A stretch of DNA of 64,000 nucleotides, taken from contig JAEWUO010000008.1 of NCBI GenBank assembly GCA_023459335.1, positions 20,929 through 84,928 of the forward strand, read 5' to 3'. The stretch is from Bacillota bacterium (GTDB lineage: Bacteria > Bacillota > Clostridia > Christensenellales > CAG-138). Shown piece by piece: positions 25,783 to 32,856 of this stretch; the stretch's first letter is position 1; each line of letters starts with the position of its first letter. The notes under the pieces were generated by a model, which was given only the letters and a program-made list of their open reading frames with translations, was not told the DNA's origin and made no database searches. Position numbers and translations under genes: made by a program.

Positions 25783-27491
25783 CGCGCCGTGCTCCTCTCA
25801 TAATCGATGAAGTGCTGCACGAACGTTTCCCCGTCCGGCAGACCCGCGCGGGAGGCAAGTTCATAGAGCGAGGTCACCTTCAGGCTCGCCTGACTCGCGA
25901 TCGTCTCGCTGGTCAGCGCCTTCACCGCCGTGCCGTCGAGCAGGATTTCGCCCGCGTGCAGCACGATGGCGTGCGGTGTGTATTCCAGCATCAGGTGCAT
26001 GTCGTGCGTGATGAGCAGTATCGTCGTGCCGCTCTGATTGAGCGAACGCAGAAATTCCATAATTTCGGTATAGTGCCGGTAGTCCTGCCCCGCGGTCGGC
26101 TCGTCGAGTATGATCAGCTCCGGCTCCATCACGAGCACGCTCGCAATGGTGACGCGCTTCTTCTGGCCGAAGGAAAGCGCGGAGATGGGCCATTTGCGAA
26201 ACGGATACAGCCCGCAGATCCTGAGCGCCTTTTCCACGCGCGGCCGGATCTCCTCCTCGGCCATTCCGCGCAGCCGTAATCCCAGCGCGACCTCGTCGTA
26301 AATCATGGCTTTGCAGATCATCTGGTTGGGATTCTGCATCACGTAACCGATCTTGCCGCTGCGTTCGTGGATCGTCCAATGATCCATCGGCTCCCCGTGA
26401 AAGCGCAGGCTGCCTTCAGGGTCCTTGCAGATGCCCGTAACGACCTTCGCCAGCGTGCTCTTGCCCGCGCCGTTGGTTCCCACGAGACTGACCATTTCGC
26501 CCGTTTCGATGGAAAAGTTCAGGTGTTTCAGGATCGGCCGCTGCTCGACGTAGCGGTAGCTCAAATCCTCCGCGGAGAGAATCGAATCCCGTTTCGGCGC
26601 GGGCTCCCGCTCCGGCTGCGCCGCGTCCCATTTTAACAGCGCAACTTTGACCGCGTCCACATCCAGCGTGTCGATGCGGCCCGCGCGGAGTTGTTCGGTC
26701 ACGGGGACGCCCGCGTATTTCAGCGCGGTGACGTAGAGCGGCTCGCGGATGCCGAGCTTCGGCAGGATATTCGCCGCCATGAGCGCGTCCGGCGTCATAT
26801 CCGCGACAATTCTCCCTTCGGACATGACGATCACGCGGTCGATATGCCGGTAGAGCACATCTTCGAGCCGGTGCTCGATAATCACGACGGTTTTGTTGTA
26901 ATCCCGGTAAATGCGGTCGATCAGGTCGATGGCGGTCTTGCCCGTAGCGGGGTCGAGGTTTGCCAGCGGTTCGTCGAAGAGCAGCGCCTCCACCTCGTGC
27001 ACCATCACGCCCGCGAACGACACGCGCTGCTTCTGCCCGCCGGAAAGCTCGAACGGCGAAGCGCTGAGAAGCGAATCCATATCGACCAGCGCGGCGGCGC
27101 GGGAGACGGTCTCTTTCATCTCGCCCTGCTTGACGCACTCGTTTTCGAGCGCAAAGGCAATATCCTCGCCCACGGACAAGCCGATGAACTGCCCGTCCGG
27201 GTCCTGTAAAACGGTTCCGACATGCTGGCTCAGTTCGAAGATGCTCGCGCCCTTCGTCTCGATGCCGCAGACCCGCAGGCTTCCCTTGCTTTCGCCGGGG
27301 TAGGAAAAAGGGATCAGGCCGTTGACGCAGTTGCCGAGCGTGCTCTTTCCGCTGCCGGAGGGCCCGACGATCAGCACCTTTTCCCCTTCGAAGATCGTCA
27401 GGTTGATGTCGTGCAGCGTCGGCTCCGCCTGCGAAAAATACTGAAATGAAAAATCCCGAAATTCGATGACCGGCTTCCGGCTATTTTCCAC
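25779..27491 (-). CDS. ECF transporter ATPase, two fused domains, GTG start
   Basis: Fused EcfA1-EcfA2 type energizer. Domain 1 has Walker A GPSGSGKST and the signature LSGGQKQR; domain 2 has GTNGAGKST, the variant signature LSFGQKKR, and LIILDEPTAGQD. A GTG at 27491 is taken as start: AAAGGAG lies 7 nt upstream and residues after it (VENSRKPVIEFRDFSF) are native, while the frame upstream to 27686 is antisense to the DUF62 gene. It overlaps that gene by 11 nt. About 570 residues, as for YkoD-type fused ATPases. Confidence 0.9.
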   Translation of the reverse strand: MENSRKPVIEFRDFSFQYFSQAEPTLHDINLTIFEGEKVLIVGPSGSGKSTLGNCVNGLIPFSYPGESKGSLRVCGIETKGASIFELSQHVGTVLQDPDGQFIGLSVGEDIAFALENECVKQGEMKETVSRAAALVDMDSLLSASPFELSGGQKQRVSFAGVMVHEVEALLFDEPLANLDPATGKTAIDLIDRIYRDYNKTVVIIEHRLEDVLYRHIDRVIVMSEGRIVADMTPDALMAANILPKLGIREPLYVTALKYAGVPVTEQLRAGRIDTLDVDAVKVALLKWDAAQPEREPAPKRDSILSAEDLSYRYVEQRPILKHLNFSIETGEMVSLVGTNGAGKSTLAKVVTGICKDPEGSLRFHGEPMDHWTIHERSGKIGYVMQNPNQMICKAMIYDEVALGLRLRGMAEEEIRPRVEKALRICGLYPFRKWPISALSFGQKKRVTIASVLVMEPELIILDEPTAGQDYRHYTEIMEFLRSLNQSGTTILLITHDMHLMLEYTPHAIVLHAGEILLDGTAVKALTSETIASQASLKVTSLYELASRAGLPDGETFVQHFIDYERSTAR

Positions 27492-28344
27492 AGCGGGGCT
27501 CCTTTCCCGCGGATTTTCGCATCGCGACGGTCCACGGCATGCCGGTGCCGACGTTGTACGCGCGCGCGAAATCGCCCTGATTGATCGCGACGGCCATGCG
27601 GTCGAGGCTGTTGACGTACACGAGCGGTTCGCCGATGTACGCATCCGCAAACGAACGCGCGTAGACAAGGGAGTTCTGGTAGACAAGGCGCGCTCCGTTT
27701 TGAATCATGATGTCCACGCGCTCGCCGTGCTTCACGCCGAGCCGCAGAAAGTCCTCGCGGGAGACGTTCGTCCAGAGGCTGCCGAAGCGTACGTCGAGCA
27801 CGTCGATATCCCCGCGGATGCAGCCGTCCTCCAGTTCCGGTTCGGAGAGCGGCAGCTCGACCACGCTGTCCGGGTCTAAAGCAGGGCCGACGCCGGAAAA
27901 GCCGATGACCTCCGCCGCAAGGCGCGCGCCCGTGTAGGCGTAGATATCCCGCCCGTGAAACGTATAACTCTCGCCGGAGTCCGGCAGGCGGTTGACGCGT
28001 TCGTCGATCTCCCGCGCGGCGGAGATGCCGCAGATGCGCTTCACGTGCGTGAGCGTCCCGTTGTCCGGCGTGATGATATACTGCCCCGCAAGCGTTTCGA
28101 CCGCGACGCTGCGGCGCGTGGACCCTACGCCCGGATCGACCACCGAAACGAACACGGTGCCCTTGGGCCAGTACCCGACCGTCTGGATCAGGCGGTAGCT
28201 CGCCTCCCAGACGTTATACTGCGGGATCTCGTGCGTGAGGTTGGAGATGTTAAGCGATTCGCAGACGGAGTACGCGACTCCGTACATGGCGCTGACCGCG
28301 CCGTCGGCGAGCCCGAAGTCGGACATGAGAACGAGTGGTTTCAT
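27481..28344 (-). CDS. SAM hydrolase (adenosine-forming), DUF62, copy 1
   Basis: 287 residues with the standard DUF62 start MSDFGLADGAV and the triad Asp70, Arg77 (VDPGVGSTRR) and His130 (FHGRD), plus ITPDNG. It should cleave S-adenosylmethionine to adenosine and methionine. It follows the GntR gene by 57 bp and overlaps the ATPase start by 11 nt. This copy is closer to the canonical family than copy 2. Adenosine made here could feed the nucleoside hydrolases of the neighbouring operon. Confidence 0.9.
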   Translation of the reverse strand: MKPLVLMSDFGLADGAVSAMYGVAYSVCESLNISNLTHEIPQYNVWEASYRLIQTVGYWPKGTVFVSVVDPGVGSTRRSVAVETLAGQYIITPDNGTLTHVKRICGISAAREIDERVNRLPDSGESYTFHGRDIYAYTGARLAAEVIGFSGVGPALDPDSVVELPLSEPELEDGCIRGDIDVLDVRFGSLWTNVSREDFLRLGVKHGERVDIMIQNGARLVYQNSLVYARSFADAYIGEPLVYVNSLDRMAVAINQGDFARAYNVGTGMPWTVAMRKSAGKEPRCGK

Positions 28345-28401
28345 TGCCGTTTTCCCCGTTTCCTGATCAAAATTTCGCTGCGTTTGCCCGCATGGAAAGA
28401 T

Positions 28402-29121
28402 TCAGCGTATCGTATATCGAATTTTATAATACTCCGGGCGAAGATAGTGCTTGCACCGCGCCAGCGGCGTTTGATCCGCGCCGTAAAGTATGCACTCCAG
28501 CAGGTGGACCGGCGTTCCTTCGTCCACCTTTAAATATTCCGTCTCCGTGTCGTTGACAAAGATCAGCTTGAACGAGACGTCCTGCCGGTTCGCCGCCTGA
28601 TAGAGCGCCTCGTTTAAAAAGCGGTGCATTTCGTCCGCGGACGAAACGTCCACCCGCAAGCGGGAGAGCAGCCGCACCGGAACCTGCAGGAAAGAATAAC
28701 CGACGACCGCATCCCCGCAGCGGTATACCAGATAGCTCGCCAGCAGGATGTCGCTCTTGCCCAGCGCGAGCTTATCCTGCGCGATATCCGTCGGCGGGGT
28801 AAAATTATAGCGGATGTCAGTGTTGTCGATGTTCACCGTCGCAAACGCGGTCAGCGGGTTGACGATACCGTCGCTTTTCGGCTCCCGCTGCTGCGAAACC
28901 AGCGTTCCCTTGCCGCGCGAGCGGATTAAGAGTCCGTCCTCGCAGAGGATCGCCATCGCCTGGCGGAGCGTGTTGCGGCTGACCTGATACTTCTGCGCAA
29001 GCGCAATCTCACCCGGCAGACACTCGCCCACGGGGTAAACGCCGCCGACGATATCGGCATAAAGCGAATTGTAGATTTCCACATAGGCCGGTACGCCCGT
29101 TGTGTGCAGGTCGATCTTCAT
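28402..29121 (-). CDS. GntR-family regulator with UTRA effector domain
   Basis: First gene of the ECF/DUF62 operon, so probably an autoregulated local repressor. The winged helix-turn-helix spans about 1-75 (LPGEIALAQKYQVSRNTLRQAM, GLLIRSRGKGTLV). The rest is a UTRA fold of the HutC/FarR branch, which binds a small molecule (EGTPVHLLECILYGADQTPLARCKHYL). Length 239 is usual. A promoter with an inverted repeat covering its -10 box lies just upstream. Confidence 0.9.
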   Translation of the reverse strand: MKIDLHTTGVPAYVEIYNSLYADIVGGVYPVGECLPGEIALAQKYQVSRNTLRQAMAILCEDGLLIRSRGKGTLVSQQREPKSDGIVNPLTAFATVNIDNTDIRYNFTPPTDIAQDKLALGKSDILLASYLVYRCGDAVVGYSFLQVPVRLLSRLRVDVSSADEMHRFLNEALYQAANRQDVSFKLIFVNDTETEYLKVDEGTPVHLLECILYGADQTPLARCKHYLRPEYYKIRYTIR

Positions 29122-29139
29122 TCCCTCTGCCTTTCTGGT

Positions 29140-29165
29140 TTGAACGAATTATACAGCATGTTCAA
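29140..29165. promoter_or_regulatory. candidate GntR operator
   Basis: Inverted repeat TTGAAC-N14-GTTCAA bracketing the -10 box of the gntR promoter. It is well placed for autorepression. Confidence 0.5.
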
Positions 29166-29176
29166 CATTTCGTCAA
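29148..29176 (-). promoter_or_regulatory. strong predicted sigmaA promoter of the gntR-ECF-DUF62 operon
   Basis: -35 TTGACG (29171-29176) and consensus -10 TATAAT (29148-29153) with a 17-bp spacer. Confidence 0.8.
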
Positions 29177-29206
29177 TTTTAATTATTTATCGGATTAGAA
29201 AATAAA

Positions 29207-29232
29207 AAACGCCTGAATTCAGGCGTTTTTCA
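29207..29232. terminator. terminator of the polysaccharide deacetylase gene
   Basis: Inverted repeat AAAAACGCCTGAA / TTCAGGCGTTTTT. The palindrome works in both directions; here it ends the deacetylase gene at 29272. Confidence 0.8.
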
Positions 29233-29271
29233 GCGGATCGCGCGGTCAACTTGTTCACCAAGTTTCATTTT

Positions 29272-30216
29272 TCAGCTTTTGATGTCGTTTCCGTCCTGCT
29301 GCCGGTAGGTTCCCCCGGCGATAAAGCCCTGCTCGGAGCAGTTGAGCAGCTCCCAAACCGTTACAAGCTGGTAGCCCTCCTTGATGAGCTGCGGTACGAT
29401 GATCTTCACCGCGTCCACCATATGCGGATGCGTATCGTGCAGCAGGATGATATCCCCGTCGCGCAGTTCCCGGCCGTTGACAATCTGTTTCTGCACATTC
29501 TGCGCGACTCTTGTGGGATCGAATTCGTGCACGTTCCCGCTTTGTGACCAGAGCACCACGGCCATGCCGTTTTCACGGGCGACGCGGTTCACGTCCCAGT
29601 CTTTATGCCCGCCCGGCGGACGAAGCGAGTGTACGACGAATCCGGCCTCGTCAAAGACCGCTTTGTTCGTATCCTTTACAGCCCTGCGTTTGTCCACGAT
29701 ATTCAGGTTTTCCATGTCTTTATGCGCCCAGGTATGGTTCCCGATCTCGCAGCCGAGCGAAACCGCGCGCCGGACGATGGCTCCCGCTTCTTCGTTTTTA
29801 AACCGCCAGCCGCAGACAAAAAACGTCGCGCGGACATTGTATTCTTCCAGAATGTCGAGGATTTTATCGGTCACGCCCGGCATGGGCCCGTCGTCGAACG
29901 TCAGCGCAACCATGGGTTTGCCGGGGTCGATGTACATGTTCCTCACCGCGTCGTCGATTTGCTTGTCGGTGCGGTTCGGATCGTACTGACGGATGAAGTT
30001 CCGGATCTGCGCGTTTCGCTCGGCATACCACGGCGCATCGATACCCGGAACGTCCGTGGGCGCGGGCGTCGGCGTTGGCGTCGGCGCCTGGGTGGCCGTC
30101 GGGACGGGCGTGGCGGGCGGCGCAGCGGCAGCCTGCTCGGGCGGAGGTGCTGCGCATCCAAAGCAGGCGCCTAATAAAAACACCGCCGCAGCCAGCGCGG
30201 CAATCCCCCGCTTCAT
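29272..30216 (-). CDS. polysaccharide deacetylase lipoprotein (NodB/CE4)
   Basis: Extracellular, lipid-anchored CE4 esterase, probably acting on peptidoglycan or another N-acetylated glycan. Signal peptide with Cys18 in LGAC, then an Ala/Pro/Thr-rich spacer (about 22-58). The NodB core has TFDDGP (106-111, metal Asp), HTWAH (161-165, metal His), RPPGGH and LHDTH. The start at 30216 is preferred: GGGGA lies 8 nt upstream, and an ATG 15 nt earlier has no site. 314 residues. Confidence 0.92.
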   Translation of the reverse strand: MKRGIAALAAAVFLLGACFGCAAPPPEQAAAAPPATPVPTATQAPTPTPTPAPTDVPGIDAPWYAERNAQIRNFIRQYDPNRTDKQIDDAVRNMYIDPGKPMVALTFDDGPMPGVTDKILDILEEYNVRATFFVCGWRFKNEEAGAIVRRAVSLGCEIGNHTWAHKDMENLNIVDKRRAVKDTNKAVFDEAGFVVHSLRPPGGHKDWDVNRVARENGMAVVLWSQSGNVHEFDPTRVAQNVQKQIVNGRELRDGDIILLHDTHPHMVDAVKIIVPQLIKEGYQLVTVWELLNCSEQGFIAGGTYRQQDGNDIKS

Positions 30217-30399
30217 AAACCAGTCCCCCATTGTATGATTTCGTATTATATCATAACCGGCCTGCTTTATTCGACCGGACACAATGTAAAATCGGCGGAT
30301 GAACGCATTTGTTCCTTTGCGCCTGCTTCCCGTAGGGAAGCGGTCGAATCGTGCCATAATAATGCCTAAATTCAACAAATATTCTTCAAATGTATACTA

Positions 30400-30427
30400 T
30401 TGAAAGTTCAAATTGATTTTCTATACT
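30400..30427 (+). promoter_or_regulatory. predicted sigmaA promoter of htrA
   Basis: -35 TTGAAA (30400-30405) and -10 TATACT (30422-30427) with a 16-bp spacer, 29 bp before the ATG. Confidence 0.6.
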
Positions 30428-30456
30428 GAGAGCACACCAGAAAGGAGCGACCTAAA

Positions 30457-31764
30457 ATGGATCAAAACAACGATTGGTACGAACGATATTCTACCCCAGC
30501 GCCGCAGGACGGCAACACGCGCCAGAAAAAGCGCGGCGAACCCCGCGGCGTACGCCTCTCGACGCTGATCGTGTTTCTGATGGTCGCGGTCCTGCTCGGC
30601 GGCCTTCTGGGCGGCCTCTATACGCGCCAATACGTAGGCGAACAAATTGCCGCGCTCTCCGCGCAGCAACAGCAGCAAACGGTAAGCAACGCGCTTAGCG
30701 AACCTAAAACCAGCGGCTCCGGCGAGCTGACGCCCGCCTCCACCAGCGGATTTGCGAGCACCTTCTCCAAGGCGCAGATCATCGAACTCACAGCACCCTC
30801 GGTCGTCGGTATCGACACCTACTACACCGGCAGCGGCAACGGCCTTTCCTTCGGCAACGGCAATAACGGCAACGGCGCCGACGGCAACAGCCAGCAGATT
30901 CCTGTCGGCAGCGGCAGCGGTATCATCCTCACAAGCGACGGGTATATCGTTACCTGCAAGCACGTCGTCGAAAACGCCGAGACGATCAAAGTCATTCTCA
31001 ACGACGACTCGGAGCATGACGCGACCCTCGTGGGTTCCGATTCCCGCACCGACCTCGCCGTATTGAAGATCGACATAAGCGGCCTGACCTCCGCGACACT
31101 CGGCGATTCCGACATGCTCACGGTCGGTGAAGACGTTATCGCCATCGGCAACCCGCTCGGCGAACTGCGCGGAACGGCGACAGCCGGCATCGTCAGCGCC
31201 CTGAGCCGCGAAGTGACCGTAGGCAGCGTCTCCATGTCGCTGATTCAGACCGACGCGGCGATCAGCCCGGGCAACTCCGGCGGCGGGCTTTTTAACGCCA
31301 GCGGTTCGCTCATCGGCATCGTGAACGCGAAAGCCAGCAGCGCCAATTCGGAAGGCCTCGGTTTCGCGATTCCGGTCAGCAGCGTAAAGACCATCATCAG
31401 TAATCTCATCGACCACGGCTATGTGCTCGGCAGAGCGTACCTCGGCGTGTACACGCAGGACGTAACGCTTTCCTCCGGCACAAACGACTGGGGCAACAGC
31501 CTCTTCGGCAACTTCTTCGGCAGCGGTGCGAGCAGCGTACAGATTGCGCAGATCGTCTCCGGCAGCGCGGCGGAAAAAGCCGGCCTGAAGGTTGGCGACC
31601 TGATCCTCAAAGTGGACGATACGGACATCTCCTCCAACTCCGTCCTGGCATCCGTCATCAGCGGATACAACGCCGGCGACAGCGCGACGCTGACCATTCA
31701 GCGCGACGGTACGGAGCAGACCATCCAGGTCACCTTCGGCGAGTATAAGCCCGCCGAGAAGTAA
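30457..31764 (+). CDS. htrA: HtrA/DegP-type membrane-anchored serine protease
   Basis: Envelope quality-control protease. A cytosolic N-terminus of about 33 residues and one transmembrane helix (about 34-54) precede a Ser/Gly/Asn-rich linker. The trypsin-like domain has His169 (TCKHVV), Asp199 (RTDLAVLK) and Ser274 (GNSGGGL). One PDZ domain follows at about 330-425 (AEKAGLKVGDLILKVDD). Length 435. AAAGGAG is upstream. A group of GC-rich hairpins follows the gene. The anchored topology with one PDZ fits Bacillota HtrA proteins. Confidence 0.94.
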   Translation: MDQNNDWYERYSTPAPQDGNTRQKKRGEPRGVRLSTLIVFLMVAVLLGGLLGGLYTRQYVGEQIAALSAQQQQQTVSNALSEPKTSGSGELTPASTSGFASTFSKAQIIELTAPSVVGIDTYYTGSGNGLSFGNGNNGNGADGNSQQIPVGSGSGIILTSDGYIVTCKHVVENAETIKVILNDDSEHDATLVGSDSRTDLAVLKIDISGLTSATLGDSDMLTVGEDVIAIGNPLGELRGTATAGIVSALSREVTVGSVSMSLIQTDAAISPGNSGGGLFNASGSLIGIVNAKASSANSEGLGFAIPVSSVKTIISNLIDHGYVLGRAYLGVYTQDVTLSSGTNDWGNSLFGNFFGSGASSVQIAQIVSGSAAEKAGLKVGDLILKVDDTDISSNSVLASVISGYNAGDSATLTIQRDGTEQTIQVTFGEYKPAEK

Positions 31765-31779
31765 CGGTAAAGGTCGCCT

Positions 31780-31884
31780 CGCCCGCCTTGCGCGGGCGGT
31801 GACATAACGCCGGAGGACCCCTTCCGGCGACCGCCCCCTCAAACAAGCGAACGGACCGTCCACCCCCCCGGACGGTCCGCTCGC
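31780..31884. repeat. three consecutive GC-rich inverted repeats after htrA
   Basis: CGCCCGC-N5-GCGGGCG (31780-31798), CGCCGGA-N8-TCCGGCG (31808-31829), and CGGACCGTCC-N8-GGACGGTCCG (31852-31879) extended by flanking GCGA/TCGC. None has a T tract. They fill most of the 237-bp gap to the flavin reductase gene. Confidence 0.65.
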
Positions 31885-31951
31885 GGGGGAAATACGAATC
31901 ATATCCGCTCCGGGTTCCATTTTCCTCTCTTCCCGGCGGTATGAACGAATA

Positions 31952-31985
31952 AAACCGGCCGTCCGCGTCTGCGGACGGCCGGTTT
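31952..31985. terminator. bidirectional terminator, htrA vs flavin reductase
   Basis: 15-bp perfect inverted repeat AAACCGGCCGTCCGC / GCGGACGGCCGGTTT with a 4-nt loop and TTTTATTC following on the - strand. Confidence 0.85.
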
Positions 31986-32001
31986 GCTGATGCCGGACCG
32001 A

Positions 32002-32517
32002 TTAAATTTTATATGCGGCCAGCACCTCGCCGACGTAAAGCATATGCGGATCTCCGTCCGCCAGCGCCTGATTCGCGCCGTAATACTTTCTTCGTGTCTC
32101 AGGATCGAGCGTGCTCAGATCAAGCATCTGTTTTTGCACGATGCGGCACTCAAACGCCGCGCCGCACTCCGCGACGCAATCCGCGCCGCCCGCACGCGCT
32201 GGCGCGCGCGTGAGACCCGCGTGTGTTTCCTTATCGACATCCCTGCCGGAGCGGGAGCCGCAGAAGGCGAGCTGTTTTGCCAAATCCTTCGTGCGCGGCA
32301 CGCTCACGGTGAAAACTTCATTTTGTTCCATGAGCCCAAAGGTATAACGGCTCCTGCGCACCATGACCGTGACGACGGGCTTTCCCCAGACCACGCCAAA
32401 CTGCGCCCAACCAATGGTCATGGGATTCCAGATTGTGCCTCCGGCTGTTAAAAACGCGCCTCTCGGCAGCTGATCCGCCGCCTGCGGCACGAACGAAAAA
32501 ATTTCCTGAAGCTCCAT
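32002..32517 (-). CDS. flavin reductase-like FMN-binding protein
   Basis: A 171-residue split-barrel flavoprotein of the flavin reductase-like domain family. The start LPRGAFLTAGG, NPMTIGWAQFGVVWGKPVVTVMVRRSRYT and the EVFTVSVP strand are the FMN-contacting elements of this family. Such proteins reduce FMN or act as small NAD(P)H oxidoreductases in anaerobes. Its partner is unknown. It is followed on the same strand, upstream, by a small conserved gene and the zinc-ribbon protein. Confidence 0.88.
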   Translation of the reverse strand: MELQEIFSFVPQAADQLPRGAFLTAGGTIWNPMTIGWAQFGVVWGKPVVTVMVRRSRYTFGLMEQNEVFTVSVPRTKDLAKQLAFCGSRSGRDVDKETHAGLTRAPARAGGADCVAECGAAFECRIVQKQMLDLSTLDPETRRKYYGANQALADGDPHMLYVGEVLAAYKI

Positions 32518-32535
32518 CGTTTCTGCCCTCCTGTT

Positions 32536-32850
32536 TCAGTCCGGTTCCGTCTCTTTCCCAAAAAGGTACTCCACATTCCTGTCCTTTTTCTTTTCGGGGA
32601 AGATTTCGAGTTCAAAATGGTCGAACGTCACGCTTTCGATGAAGTCCGCCGGAGAAAACACCGTTTGGTTAAACCTTGCCAGCTCCTGCACGTGTTTGTT
32701 CAGCAACACGGGGCGCGCGAGATCGAGCGGTTTGACCAGCTCCGTCAGAACGGAGTTCCAACCCTGCGCATCCGAAGGCCGCGCGGGAAACTCCCGCACG
32801 GCCTCGTTTGTCGTCTTATGCTGTTTGATGACCTTCGCCCAGATTTTCAC
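32536..32850 (-). CDS. conserved small protein, unknown function
   Basis: 104 residues, soluble, no motif I can name. It opens MKIWAKVIKQHKT and has a charged central part with KPLDLARPVLL. Similar short proteins of clostridia come to mind, but no function is known. It lies 6 bp after the zinc-ribbon gene and 18 bp before the flavin reductase gene, so it belongs to the same transcript. Confidence 0.7.
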   Translation of the reverse strand: MKIWAKVIKQHKTTNEAVREFPARPSDAQGWNSVLTELVKPLDLARPVLLNKHVQELARFNQTVFSPADFIESVTFDHFELEIFPEKKKDRNVEYLFGKETEPD

Positions 32851-32856
32851 GGGCCG

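Noticed and set aside
30421..31920. Open frame of 499 codons on the - strand over htrA
   Set aside because: Shadow of htrA; no motif.
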